Below the pieces are notes generated by a model, which made no database searches, had not been told where the DNA came from, and saw only the letters and a list, made by a program, of their open reading frames with translations. Below, one piece after another: positions 54,090 to 63,076 of a stretch of 64,000 nucleotides of DNA. Source of the DNA: Candidatus Aminicenantota bacterium (GTDB lineage Bacteria; Acidobacteriota; Aminicenantia; Aminicenantales; Saccharicenantaceae); NCBI GenBank assembly GCA_014360005.1, contig JACIYI010000011.1, positions 1 to 64,000 on the forward strand. Reading direction: 5' to 3'. Numbering within the stretch: the first letter of the stretch is position 1; each line of letters begins with the position of its first letter. The translations under genes were made by a program, and so were the position numbers.

Positions 54090-55190
54090 GTGGGTGAGCT
54101 GCGGCCGGTGACCAGGTTATTTCGGGCTCAAGTTATAAATATTAAAAGCTTTAGAACCCATCTCGTCTCCCTGGCCTTGTTTGGCTTATGTTTCACTGTG
54201 GGGGCAGCTACCTTATCATATTCTCAGCCCAGGCCACCCGCTAAAGACCGGGGGAGCCTGGTCTTTTCCCTGGAAAATGATGTCTGGCTCAAACAGGATG
54301 AAGGCTATACCAACGGTGTCCAGCTGATGTGGGTAACTCCCGAGCTCAGCCAGGACACCAGGTCTTCTTTTTTACGGCAGCTGGCCAGGCTGAACCGGAA
54401 GCTTCTGGGCGGCGGGGAAAAGAGTTCGGTTGAGTCCTTTAAGACAAGGGCCAGCCTGTCTCTGGTCCAGGGGATGTTCACCCCTGAAAACCTCACGGAA
54501 ACCAATTTGATCCCCGATGACCGTCCTTATGCCGGCCTACTGTATGCGGCCCTGGGGCTGGTCAAACTGGGGCCGGCCCACCAGGATTCAGCCGGCCTGG
54601 CCCTGGGGGTGGTGGGTCCGCTGTCCCTGGCTGGGGCCATCCAGCGCTGGTTGCATAAGACCTACGGCTGGACCTATCCCGCAGGCTGGGAGAATCAGCT
54701 CAAGAATGAGCCGGTGCTGGAACTGTGGTTTAACCGTCTCTGGACCCTGGTCCCGCCCCGGGTTTCTTTCCATGGGCTGCAGCCGGTGGTCAAGGTCGGA
54801 GTCGGGGTCCAGGCCGGTAACCTGTTGATAGCTTCTTCGGCCGGGCTGGACCTGAAGCTCGGCTTCAACCTGGAGCCGCAGCAGGATACTTTTACCGGCG
54901 CTCCGCTTTTTAACCATTTCTTTGCCGGACGGGCCACCAGAACCTCCATTTATGCTTTTGCCAGGCTGGAAGGGCGGGTCATCGCCAGGAATCTGCTGCT
55001 CCAGGGCAATACCTTCCAGGATAGCCACGGGGTGGATATCTATCCTTTGTATGGACAATTTTCCACTGGCCTGGGCTATCAATCGGAGCAGGCCGGGGTA
55101 CTACTTTATTTTGTGATGAGAACCAGGGAATTTATCGGTCAGAAATACCGGGAACCCTATTTCGGTTTGACCTTTTCTTTCAACCTGTGA
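54090..55190 (+). CDS. LpxR-like outer-membrane lipid A deacylase (DUF2219)
   Basis: A 366-residue outer-membrane protein. After a signal (about 32-48, ending TLSYSQ) the family motif SLENDVW...GYTNGVQ appears, with the Asn-Asp pair of the LpxR active site. PDDRPYAGLLYAALGL and a HKTYGWTYPAGWENQL region with the expected histidine follow. The protein ends in a barrel strand (YFGLTFSFNL). LpxR removes the 3'-acyloxyacyl chain of lipid A in the outer membrane. The start is uncertain: GTG 54090 gives the listed length, GTG 54108 is possible and no clear ribosome site is seen. The LOG gene starts 28 bases after the stop. Confidence 0.82.
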   Translation: MGELRPVTRLFRAQVINIKSFRTHLVSLALFGLCFTVGAATLSYSQPRPPAKDRGSLVFSLENDVWLKQDEGYTNGVQLMWVTPELSQDTRSSFLRQLARLNRKLLGGGEKSSVESFKTRASLSLVQGMFTPENLTETNLIPDDRPYAGLLYAALGLVKLGPAHQDSAGLALGVVGPLSLAGAIQRWLHKTYGWTYPAGWENQLKNEPVLELWFNRLWTLVPPRVSFHGLQPVVKVGVGVQAGNLLIASSAGLDLKLGFNLEPQQDTFTGAPLFNHFFAGRATRTSIYAFARLEGRVIARNLLLQGNTFQDSHGVDIYPLYGQFSTGLGYQSEQAGVLLYFVMRTREFIGQKYREPYFGLTFSFNL

Positions 55191-55218
55191 AATATTGGAG
55201 GCGGTTGTCAGGAGAAAC

Positions 55219-55836
55219 ATGAGTTTGAAAAAAATCGCTGTTTTCTGCGGTTCGCAAACGGGGCGGAACGAAATCTATGCCCGAAAAGCCAGGGAGCTGG
55301 CCAGAGTGCTGGCGGCTCGTGAGCTGGACCTGGTTTTCGGTGGCGGGGGCATCGGGCTGATGAAAGAAGTGGCCGAAGAAATGCTGGCTGCTGGCGGCCG
55401 GGTGATTGGAGTCATACCCGAAAACCTGCTGGAACGCAACCTGGGTTTTCCCGGCTTGTCGGAGATGATAGTGGTTAAGGACATGCACCAGCGAAAAGCC
55501 ACGGTGGTCAGGATGGCCGATGGCTTTATCGCTCTCCCCGGTGGCTGGGGGACCCTGGAAGAAATCTTTGAGGTCCTGACCTGGGCTCAGCTCGGCTATC
55601 ATGGCAAACCCTGTGCTTTCCTGAATGTGGCCGGGTATTTCGACCCGCTGCTGGAATTTATCAACCAGGCCGTGAGCCAGGGTTTTCTCCTGCCCCAGCA
55701 CCTGAAGATGTTCACCATGAGCGATGACCCGGCCCGGATTTTGAATTTCATGGAAGGCTACCGGCCGCCGCTGATTTTGGATGCCATCTGGGGCCTTAAT
55801 CCCGATGACCTGAAAAATTCAGAAGAAAAAGATTAG
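55219..55836 (+). CDS. LOG-family nucleoside 5'-monophosphate phosphoribohydrolase
   Basis: A 205-residue Rossmann-type protein of the LOG/YgdH/TIGR00730 family, often mis-named lysine decarboxylase. The opening IAVFCGSQTGRN and the signature LPGGWGTLEEIFE (PGGxGTxxE) define it. Homologues split cytokinin nucleotides or purine nucleoside monophosphates into base and ribose 5-phosphate. CAGGAG four bases before ATG 55219 sets the start; a frame extension to 55195 is not needed. It follows lpxR-like DNA closely and may be co-transcribed. Confidence 0.88.
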   Translation: MSLKKIAVFCGSQTGRNEIYARKARELARVLAARELDLVFGGGGIGLMKEVAEEMLAAGGRVIGVIPENLLERNLGFPGLSEMIVVKDMHQRKATVVRMADGFIALPGGWGTLEEIFEVLTWAQLGYHGKPCAFLNVAGYFDPLLEFINQAVSQGFLLPQHLKMFTMSDDPARILNFMEGYRPPLILDAIWGLNPDDLKNSEEKD

Positions 55837-55866
55837 AACGGAGGCTATCCGGTCGTTTTTCCGGGC

Positions 55867-57204
55867 TCAACCTTCAGGTTTCGAGCGGGTCAGGCGGCGC
55901 ATGGTCAGGTAAAGGGGGAAACCCAGCAGCAGGAAAATTGAACCCAGCAGGGCCTGACGGGGCTGGGAAACCAGGACATTGACGGTGATGGTGAGCAGGA
56001 AAAAAATAAACAGGGCTGGCAACACCGGGTAAAGAGGCATCCGGAAGCCACTGTAACTTTCCGATTTTTTCCGGGCTCTGGCCCTCAGGACAAAGATGGT
56101 CGAAGCCACCACGGCAATTCCCAGGCTGTCCAGGAACATCACGTAGTTGACGATGTTTTCAAAAGTTCTGAGGAAAGCCAGGCTAAGCAGCATGAAGGCT
56201 CCCAGGAACAGCAGGCCAAATTCCTGGACCTGGGTTTTGGGGTTGACTTTCTTGAAGATGGCCGGCAAGGTGCGGTCCTCAGCCATGGCCAGGTAGGTGC
56301 GGGGAAGCTGCATCAGGATGGCGTTGAGAAAACCCAGGGCCGACAGGAAAATCGCCAGCGAAACAAATTTATGGCCGGCCCCGCCGAAGACCACCCGAGC
56401 GGTTTCGGCCGCTACCAGCTTGGCTTCCGACATTCCTGGGATTCCCAGAACCCGCCAGTAGGCCAGATTGATTAGCAAGTAGCAGCCAATCACAATCAGC
56501 ATGCCGGAAATTACGGCCCGGGGCAGGTTTTTGCTGGAATCCTTGAGGTCAGCCCCGAGGTTGATGGTTTGCTGGTAACCGCCGTAGCTGAAAAATACTG
56601 AGATAAAACCCAGCCCCAGCGCCAGCCACCAGGGATTCTCAAGCGGCAGCGAAGAGGCGGTCAGGGCCGGGCTGCTCTGGCGGCTGAAAAGCCCGGCTGC
56701 GGCCAGGACGGCAATCAGTATAATTTTGGACAGGCTGAGAATATTCTGGGTTCGGGCGCCCGATTTTATGCCGATGTAGTTCAGGACCACCAGGACCACC
56801 ACCATGGAAAAAGCCAGAAACAGGATGTTCTGTCCGGTCCGGGCTTCTTCCGGCAGGATAATGGGGGCCAGGTACTCGGCTCCGATCAGCGCTACCCCGG
56901 CTCCGCTGGCAGTGTTAATGATAAAGACGTTAGCCCAGTTGAGCAGGAAAGCCAGCAGCGAATTATAGCTTTCGGCTACCACCCGGTAATAGGAACCCGG
57001 GTGCGGGAAGCGGGCCCCGATTTCGGCAAAGGTCAGAGCTCCGACCAGGGTTATGAGGCCGCCGGCTATCCAGGCAGTAAAAAAGAGAAGAGGGGTGCGG
57101 GTGGCCGAGGCTACCATGGCCGGGGTCCGGAAAATGCCGATGCCGATGACCAGGCTGACCACAATCATAGTCACATCAAAGGAATTAAGTCTGGCCTTGA
57201 TCAT
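55867..57204 (-). CDS. APC-superfamily amino-acid permease
   Basis: A 445-residue transporter with 12 hydrophobic helices. The helix-1 motif VIGIGIFRTPAMVAS (G[IV]GIF type) and the loop FAEIGARFPHPGSYYRVVAES are characteristic of amino acid/polyamine/organocation permeases, close to the LAT/serine-threonine exchanger group. Substrate not determinable. AGAGGT nine bases before the ATG supports the start. It converges on the LOG gene and is downstream of pyk on the same strand, but 212 AT-rich bases separate them. Confidence 0.87.
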   Translation of the reverse strand: MIKARLNSFDVTMIVVSLVIGIGIFRTPAMVASATRTPLLFFTAWIAGGLITLVGALTFAEIGARFPHPGSYYRVVAESYNSLLAFLLNWANVFIINTASGAGVALIGAEYLAPIILPEEARTGQNILFLAFSMVVVLVVLNYIGIKSGARTQNILSLSKIILIAVLAAAGLFSRQSSPALTASSLPLENPWWLALGLGFISVFFSYGGYQQTINLGADLKDSSKNLPRAVISGMLIVIGCYLLINLAYWRVLGIPGMSEAKLVAAETARVVFGGAGHKFVSLAIFLSALGFLNAILMQLPRTYLAMAEDRTLPAIFKKVNPKTQVQEFGLLFLGAFMLLSLAFLRTFENIVNYVMFLDSLGIAVVASTIFVLRARARKKSESYSGFRMPLYPVLPALFIFFLLTITVNVLVSQPRQALLGSIFLLLGFPLYLTMRRLTRSKPEG

Positions 57205-57416
57205 AAGTTCTTACCTCTGTGGTGAACAAGAAAAGTTTTCTTTGATGATTAAGGAATGAATGATTAAGCTTTGGTTTGGAAAATTTTCGCCAAACATCAG
57301 CTTTGATTATCTTCATCTTTTAAAATAAAAACAATTAGTTTATTCAAGAATATTTAGGAAGGTAATTAATAAAAGGGCTGAGCAGGCCATTAATAATTTA
57401 TTTAACTCTTTGCTAG

Positions 57417-58847
57417 TCAGTCGTTATAAATATCAACTTTGAATAAATTGGTACTGCCTAGTATTCCGGTGTGAGTACCACAGGTTATAAAGTAAATGTC
57501 AGATGGCCGTAAAAATCCAGCTTCTTCCGCTATTCTGGGACCTTTCCTCAGAATTTCATCAACTGATTTGAAACGTTTTACCAGAAAGGGGAATACTCCC
57601 CAGGTAAGGTTTAAAAAACGCAGAGTCTCCCGTCGTGGAGTCAAGGCAAAGATCGGCAACCCTGGACGATATTTGGAAATAATTGCTGCTGTCCGTCCAG
57701 TTTCTGTAGCAGTGAGAATGAGACTGGCTTTTACTCTGGAAGCAGTATTCTTAATGGAATAAGAAATGGCTTCGGGAATAGAAATTTCAGCCGGCTCAAT
57801 GATCTGACTCATAAGGCTTTTAAAAATCTCGCTATTTTCTGTTTCATAAATTATTTTCCTCATCATCTTTACTGATTCGACCGGATAATTACCCACGGCG
57901 GTTTCATTGGAAAGCATAACCGCATCAGTCCCATCCAGAATGGCATTAGCGATATCGTTAACTTCCGCTCTGGTAGGAACTGGATTTTTTATCATAGAAT
58001 TCAACATCTGAGTTGCAGTAATAACGGGTTTTCCCTGGGCTCTGGCCAGAGCAATTATTTTCTTCTGAATGATTGGAACCTTTTCCACAGGCAGTTCAAC
58101 TCCCAAATCTCCTCTAGCCACCATCAGCGCTTCAGCTTCTGTAACGATTTCTTCCAGATTCTGGACTGCCTCCCACTTTTCTATTTTAGCCACGACCGGG
58201 ACCCTTTTTCCCGTAGACCTCATGAATTCTTTAAAATGGTGCAAATCGTCTCGAGATTTAACAAAAGAAAGTCCAATTAAATCCACTCCGTTTTCCAGAC
58301 CGAAAACCAGATCCTGCTTATCTTTTTCAGTAAAGGCTCGTAGAGAAAGTTTGCTTTGGGGAAAATTTACTCCCTGATGGCTGGTTATTTCTCCCCCGGC
58401 TATTACTTCAGTAATTATTTCTCTTGAGGTACTCTTTTTAACTTTTAGCTTGATTAGTCCATCATTGATAAAAATTAATTCTCCAGGTTTAATGTCTTCT
58501 ATTATTTCTGGTGAGGTGATGGAGGCCTGCCTTTCATTGCCGTTTACCTTTTCAGCTTTTATGACAAATTTTTGTCCTTTATTTAGCCTGACACTATTGC
58601 CAGCTATTTCTCCCAGTCGAATTTTTGGTCCCTGGAGGTCTTGCAAAATGGATACATCTTTTCCTACCTTTTTCGATAGTTTTCTTATATTTTTTATATT
58701 CTCCTGGTGTTCTTTGTAAGTACCATAGGAAAAATTTAGACGAAATACGTCAGCCCCAGCTCTAATTAAAGATTCAATAATTTCAGGTTGCTGGCTTTTT
58801 GGTCCAATAGTAACTATAATTTTTGCTTTTATAGTTTTGACTTTCAT
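57417..58847 (-). CDS. pyk: Pyruvate kinase
   Basis: A 476-residue pyruvate kinase catalysing phosphoenolpyruvate plus ADP to pyruvate plus ATP. Landmarks: IIVTIGPKSQQPEIIESLI, ILQDLQGPKIRLGEI, the active-site VAKIEKWEAV, MVARGDLGVELP and TQMLNSMI, then the C-terminal domain. The usual RLNFSHG reads RLNFSYG, a substitution in the nucleotide/K+-binding segment. AAGGAG seven bases before the ATG sets the start. Codons end mostly in A or T, unlike the G/C-ending codons of the flanking permease and the methyltransferase further on, so this gene is compositionally foreign to the window. It is monocistronic. Confidence 0.93.
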   Translation of the reverse strand: MKVKTIKAKIIVTIGPKSQQPEIIESLIRAGADVFRLNFSYGTYKEHQENIKNIRKLSKKVGKDVSILQDLQGPKIRLGEIAGNSVRLNKGQKFVIKAEKVNGNERQASITSPEIIEDIKPGELIFINDGLIKLKVKKSTSREIITEVIAGGEITSHQGVNFPQSKLSLRAFTEKDKQDLVFGLENGVDLIGLSFVKSRDDLHHFKEFMRSTGKRVPVVAKIEKWEAVQNLEEIVTEAEALMVARGDLGVELPVEKVPIIQKKIIALARAQGKPVITATQMLNSMIKNPVPTRAEVNDIANAILDGTDAVMLSNETAVGNYPVESVKMMRKIIYETENSEIFKSLMSQIIEPAEISIPEAISYSIKNTASRVKASLILTATETGRTAAIISKYRPGLPIFALTPRRETLRFLNLTWGVFPFLVKRFKSVDEILRKGPRIAEEAGFLRPSDIYFITCGTHTGILGSTNLFKVDIYND

Positions 58848-59527
58848 CTATTTTCTCCTTCCTTCTGATTTCTATGTAACCATCTTTTAATAATAGCATA
58901 AATTTATTAACCGGAGATGGATTATAATTTCTCTATCCGCTGGTGAGGATTTTAAATTTGGATCGTTATTCTTTTATGAAAATTGGCTAAGGGCTCAAAA
59001 CATGTAAGCGACAAATTTATTTTAAGAAATCAGTAATAGAAAGCTTATGATTTCAGAACATAAAGTCAGTCGTTTGTTAAAAATTACACCTGAAAATCTT
59101 GATTCCCGGGGAAATAATTTAATCCAATTTTTTTGCCAGAGAACCTTTCAGAGAAAGAAAATTTGCCGGCAAAAGGAGGTGCTCGTTTTTCTTTGCCGAA
59201 AAGAATGGTTGGATGAAAAGACTTTAACCAGCGCTGATGTAAAATGAAAAATTGATAAAGAATTTAGATTTAAGACTTATAACGTTCCTGCCGAACATAG
59301 CGGTTTGATTGATTTCTTTTGGTAGATTTCATCATTTGTCAATTAAAAGAGTATTTAAAAGACTCTGTTTCTCGTCCCAGAAAATTGAATTTTGCCGGGC
59401 ACTGGCATTGTTTTAGCTGGAATATCTGGTTAATTTGGCTTAGAAGGAATTTGCTGTTTGGAAAGCAGGGGAAAAAACAAAAAGCAAACCAAAAGAAGTA
59501 AGAAGCCATAGCCGTGAGGTGAAAGGT
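58848..59527 (+). other. AT-rich 680-base region without a convincing gene
   Basis: Two short plus-strand frames exist (59047-59247, 66 codons, and 59319-59501), but neither has a good ribosome site or recognisable sequence. The low GC matches the neighbouring pyk and membrane-protein genes. A small gene at 59047 cannot be excluded. Confidence 0.5.
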
Positions 59528-59926
59528 TCAGGAAAAAAGCTGAAAAATATCCCGCTTGCTCCACATAATAAAAATGGCCCAGAGACAGAAAAACAAGCTT
59601 GGCAGAACAATACTGAACTTAAAAAGCCCTGTCAGACCGGCTACTAACAAAACATCAAATAACCACATGCCAGTACCAACCAAGGAAAAGATATAGCCAG
59701 TCTTTTTAAAGCGCAAAAGGCCAAAAGAACCGATGAGGAGAAATACCGACATCACCAGATCAGGCAGGGCAAAAGCATTGTAAAGGTTGTCAGGCACTGG
59801 CAGAGATTTAGGAAAGCGGTGAGCCAGCAGATGTCCTGTCCAGAAGGTTATGGTCATCAAAGCAACGAACAGGTTGATGATAGCAATGATTACTAAACCA
59901 AGGATAAATCTTTTTTCTTTATCCAT
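59528..59926 (-). CDS. Small four-helix membrane protein
   Basis: A 132-residue protein with four hydrophobic helices at about 9-32, 50-70, 76-97 and 101-124 and a short charged C-terminus (SKRDIFQLFS). No family was recognised. AGAGGT four bases before ATG 59926 supports the start; GTG 59932 would add two residues. It lies in the AT-rich island between pyk and trmJ and has A/T-ending codons. Confidence 0.65.
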   Translation of the reverse strand: MDKEKRFILGLVIIAIINLFVALMTITFWTGHLLAHRFPKSLPVPDNLYNAFALPDLVMSVFLLIGSFGLLRFKKTGYIFSLVGTGMWLFDVLLVAGLTGLFKFSIVLPSLFFCLWAIFIMWSKRDIFQLFS

Positions 59927-60186
59927 AATCACCTCTTTTTATAAGATACAATATTTTACCCGGGTGATAAACTTGACGGGCAGCCTTCTGCTGATGGTTT
60001 TCTGATTTTTTTAACAAGCCTGATGCCTGACGGCACCAGGCATGATGGAGGTGAGAAGAAGAGGTAAATTTCTTAACAATTTATTAGACAATTTTTGGCC
60101 TGATCTCTTTGATAATGTTTATAATATTTATTCCTGGTAAGTGCTTGTATTTTATAGTGAAATATTTGTGCTTCAGTTTTGAAGTT

Positions 60187-60936
60187 TTATTGTTTCTGAT
60201 TAAGGCTGGGATCCAGACCCTTATTGAAGACAGCCGTCAGGAAGCGGCGGTCGCGCTCGGACAGGGCCAGCCGGCCGAACAGGTCATAGAGCAGGTCAGT
60301 CACGTGCTGCCGGTTGGTCTCATGCAGGAAGCCGCGTTTTTCCAGTTTTTTCAAGATAAGCTCAATACAGTCTGTTTGTTCTTTGCGGGGAATGGGCGGG
60401 GGCAGCTGAGAAATCAGGTTGGTAGCGGATTCTCGAAACAGCGTGTAAAGCGTAATCAACACCGCCGCCGCTAAGTTGTAAGAAGGCTGGCGGCCGACCT
60501 GGGGAATGTGAAACACAAAGTTAACCTGCCGCAACTCAGTATCACTTAAGCCGGTCCTTTCATTCCCGAAAACCAGGCCTATTTTTGTCTCCGGTGAATA
60601 GCTCTTTATTCTGGAAACAGCTTCGTCTATGGTGATCACCTTAAAAGCTTTCCGCAAACGCACAGTTGAACCAAAAACCAGGTTGAGGTCAGAAACAGCT
60701 TCGGCAAGGGAGCTATAAAACGCAGCTTTTTTCAAAATGTCGGTTGAATGAACAGCCGTTCTCAGAGCCTCAGCTGTTAATTCATTCTTTCCCACCACCC
60801 TCAGCCGGCTGAAACCCGTATTTTTCATGGCCCTGGCTACCAGGCCAATGTTTTCCTGGTTTTCCGGGTGGCTCAGGATGACCGTAAAGCGGGCGCGGTT
60901 GAGACGGTCTTCCGGTAGCAAATAAGGAAGTTTCAT
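60187..60936 (-). CDS. TrmJ-like SPOUT RNA methyltransferase
   Basis: A 249-residue SpoU/TrmH-family 2'-O-methyltransferase. Motif 1 is ILSHPENQENIGLVARAMKN, motif 2 IGLVFGNERTGLSD and motif 3 PSYNLAAAVLI, with the asparagine/arginine/serine set of the trefoil-knot active site. The length and the C-terminal helical extension (about 160-249) fit TrmJ, which methylates position 32 of some tRNAs. A perfect TATAAT ends six bases before the ATG and no ribosome site is present, so the message is probably leaderless. Confidence 0.85.
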   Translation of the reverse strand: MKLPYLLPEDRLNRARFTVILSHPENQENIGLVARAMKNTGFSRLRVVGKNELTAEALRTAVHSTDILKKAAFYSSLAEAVSDLNLVFGSTVRLRKAFKVITIDEAVSRIKSYSPETKIGLVFGNERTGLSDTELRQVNFVFHIPQVGRQPSYNLAAAVLITLYTLFRESATNLISQLPPPIPRKEQTDCIELILKKLEKRGFLHETNRQHVTDLLYDLFGRLALSERDRRFLTAVFNKGLDPSLNQKQ

Positions 60937-60942
60937 GCCTGA

Positions 60943-60948
60943 ATTATA
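60943..60948 (-). promoter_or_regulatory. -10 element for a leaderless trmJ-like message
   Basis: A perfect TATAAT on the minus strand, six bases before ATG 60936; the transcription start would fall on or next to the ATG. The -35 (TTCTCT at 17 bases) is weak. Confidence 0.45.
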
Positions 60949-61151
60949 TCTTAACTGATTTTAAGAGAGAAATAGTTGGAGATAAAAATTCCGGGCAGGG
61001 CTCAAATTGAGCTGTCTGGAGTCGGCCCCGATTTCTTTATGGGCCGTTTTCATTCTCAGGGCCGGGCGGTATAAACGGTGGTAGCAGCTAGCTCTGTTGT
61101 CTCAGTCAGCTGGTTTCTCAGAACTTCCGGGAGTGTTCGCCGGAAGCCAGG

Positions 61152-62351
61152 TCATTTTAAGGGCTGGCGGCTTAACTCGCGGACGGCCTTTTCAATCCGG
61201 TTCAGGGCTTCAACCAGGGTGGCCCGGGGGCAGGCCATATTCATCCGTTCAAATCCTTCCAGCTCCGGGCCGAAGACCGGTCCTTCGTCAAAATAAACCC
61301 GGGCTTTTTTCAGAAAAAATTCGTTCAGCTCTTTCTGGGGCAGGCCCAGAGCCCGGCAGTCCAGCAGGGCCAGGTAGGTTCCTTCAGGCTTAAGAAATTT
61401 TATTTGAGGAATGCGCTCTTCAAAGTAGCGCTGAGCATAATCCATGTTGCCTTCAAGGTATTCCACCAGCTGGTCCAGCCAGGCGGCGCCGTGGGTGTAG
61501 GCAACTTCCAGGGCCACCAGGCCAAAGATGTTGTTGACTGTTAGCCCGAGGTTGTCAAGCTGGGTCTTATAAAGGTTGAGCAGTCTCTGGTTGGGAATTA
61601 TAACCACCGAGGTGGTCAGCCCGGCCAGGTTGAAGGCTTTGCTGGGAGCAGTCAGGGTAACGGTCCGGGCGGCTACCTCAGGCGAAAGTGAGGCGATGGG
61701 AACATGTTTGTGTCCTTTATAAACGTGCTCGGCATGAATTTCATCCGAAACAATGAGGAGGTCGTGCTTCAGGCAGATTTCGGCCAGCTTCTCCAGCTCT
61801 TCCCGTCTCCAGACCCGGCCCACGGGATTATGGGGTGAGCACAGGATTAACATCCTGGTCCGCCGGTCAATTTTATTCTTGAGGTCTTCCAGGTTCATCC
61901 TCCAGGTGCCGTTTTCAAAAAGGAGCGGGTTGCGCACCACCCGGCGGCCGTTGTTTTCCACGGCTGAGAAAAATGGATAATAAACCGGGCTCTGGACTAT
62001 GATCTTGTCGCCCGGGGAAGTAAAAGTCTGGACGCAGATGTTTAAGGCCGGCACCACCCCGTGGCATCTGGACAGCCATTCCCGTTTTATCTCCCAGTTA
62101 TGGCGGGCCTGCATCCAGTTAATGATGGAGGTCCAGAAGGAGCGAGGAATGAAAGGATAGCCATAGGCTCCGTGCTCGGCTCTTTTTTTAACAGCTTCTA
62201 CCACTTCAGGCGGGGCTGGAAAGTCCATATCAGCCACCCACATCGGGATAACATCAGGCACTCCCAGGACCTGCTCGCAAAAATCCCACTTGAGAGAACA
62301 GGTGTTGCGCCGGTCGAGACCGCTGTCGAAATCATATCTTTTTTCGTTCAT
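61152..62351 (-). CDS. MalY/PatB-family PLP-dependent C-S lyase / aminotransferase
   Basis: A 399-residue fold-type I PLP enzyme. The N-terminus (FDSGLDRRNTCSLKWD; MWVADMDFPAPPEV) and GAYGYPF are hallmarks of the MalY/PatB cystathionine beta-lyase group. SPHNPVGRVW and VSDEIHAEHVY contact the cofactor and SKAFNLAGL carries the PLP lysine. It would release pyruvate, ammonia and thiol from cysteine conjugates, or act as an aminotransferase. The ATG at 62351 lacks a strong ribosome site. It is monocistronic and upstream of nothing on its strand. Confidence 0.87.
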   Translation of the reverse strand: MNEKRYDFDSGLDRRNTCSLKWDFCEQVLGVPDVIPMWVADMDFPAPPEVVEAVKKRAEHGAYGYPFIPRSFWTSIINWMQARHNWEIKREWLSRCHGVVPALNICVQTFTSPGDKIIVQSPVYYPFFSAVENNGRRVVRNPLLFENGTWRMNLEDLKNKIDRRTRMLILCSPHNPVGRVWRREELEKLAEICLKHDLLIVSDEIHAEHVYKGHKHVPIASLSPEVAARTVTLTAPSKAFNLAGLTTSVVIIPNQRLLNLYKTQLDNLGLTVNNIFGLVALEVAYTHGAAWLDQLVEYLEGNMDYAQRYFEERIPQIKFLKPEGTYLALLDCRALGLPQKELNEFFLKKARVYFDEGPVFGPELEGFERMNMACPRATLVEALNRIEKAVRELSRQPLK

Positions 62352-62904
62352 TTTTCTAGCCTCGGAAGTTTTTGATTCCGTTTGCTCTCATCTTCAAATT
62401 TCAGTCGGATAAATACCCTGCTAAATCTTCAGGTAAATATGGAGTGATTAAAACTCCAGCTCTTTTCTGGACTCAGGTTGAAGATAAAGTTTAGTCAAGA
62501 AAGGCGGGAAAAGCAAGCCGATCCGGGATGATGGCAACCAGGGAATGTTGTCTCTGACCCGGTTAAGGGTTAAACTTTTATGAGGCTAACAGATAAGGTA
62601 GAGATAATTTTCAAATTTTGAGGCTCTTTCCACGCTTAAAAGCCTGCCCAAAAAATCAGCTGGCTTCTGGCCGACCTTTTATGAAATGAACAGTCAGACA
62701 GCAGCCTCTGTGCCGCATGAGAAAACCTAGATGAAAGTCTATTAATTGCTTCACGTAAGAATCTATACGAAAATTTACCTCCTGGCTAATATCACCCCGA
62801 TATTTAAGGGCTTTACCAGCCAGAGGGCAATATGATTTCGGTAGATTTTCTCGTGAGGCAACGAATCAATTTCGCACAGATTTTAAGTGGGGCAATTCGG
62901 TTTC

Positions 62905-62933
62905 TTGACATCTGCCTGAAGCTGGATTATATT
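62905..62933 (+). promoter_or_regulatory. Consensus sigma-70 promoter for etfBA
   Basis: A perfect TTGACA, a 17-base spacer and TATATT (five of six). It is the best promoter in the window. The predicted leader to the GTG at 63077 is about 135 bases. Confidence 0.75.
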
Positions 62934-62956
62934 TCTCGGAAATTTGAAAAAGCGGC

Positions 62957-63024
62957 TATTGCCCGGCAGGCCGGTGGCCCACACCATGGACAGGGCCCGG
63001 CTGAGAGAATGCCCCCGGGCAATA
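62957..63024 (+). promoter_or_regulatory. Nested hairpin in the etfBA 5' leader
   Basis: The outer stem is TATTGCCCGG (62957-62966) with CCGGGCAATA (63015-63024), ten perfect pairs. Inside it GCCGG-tg-GCCC (62970-62980) pairs with GGGC-CCGGC (62993-63001), nine pairs with a two-base bulge and a 12-base loop. It lies between the promoter and the ribosome site and has no T-run after it, so it is not a classic terminator. It could be a regulatory leader or an mRNA stabiliser. Confidence 0.55.
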
Positions 63025-63076
63025 ATTTAAATAAAAGCAGGTTCTGCGGGCATTTTAGCTACCAGGAGGGAAGAAA

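Larger units (their letters stand above)
62352..63076 (+). other. 725-base intergenic region with the etf promoter and leader
   Basis: The PatB-proximal 500 bases show nothing recognisable. The etf-proximal part has a consensus promoter (62905-62933) and a strongly folded leader (62957-63024). A plus-strand frame opening at 62832 overlaps etfB in another frame and is not supported. Confidence 0.6.

Noticed and set aside
59047-59247. 66-codon frame in the AT-rich gap
   Set aside because: Weak ribosome site and no recognised motif; left as undecided non-coding DNA.
60023-60043. ATGCCTG/CAGGCAT hairpin downstream of the trmJ-like gene
   Set aside because: A seven-pair stem, but in the direction of the minus-strand gene it is not followed by a T-run, so not called a terminator.
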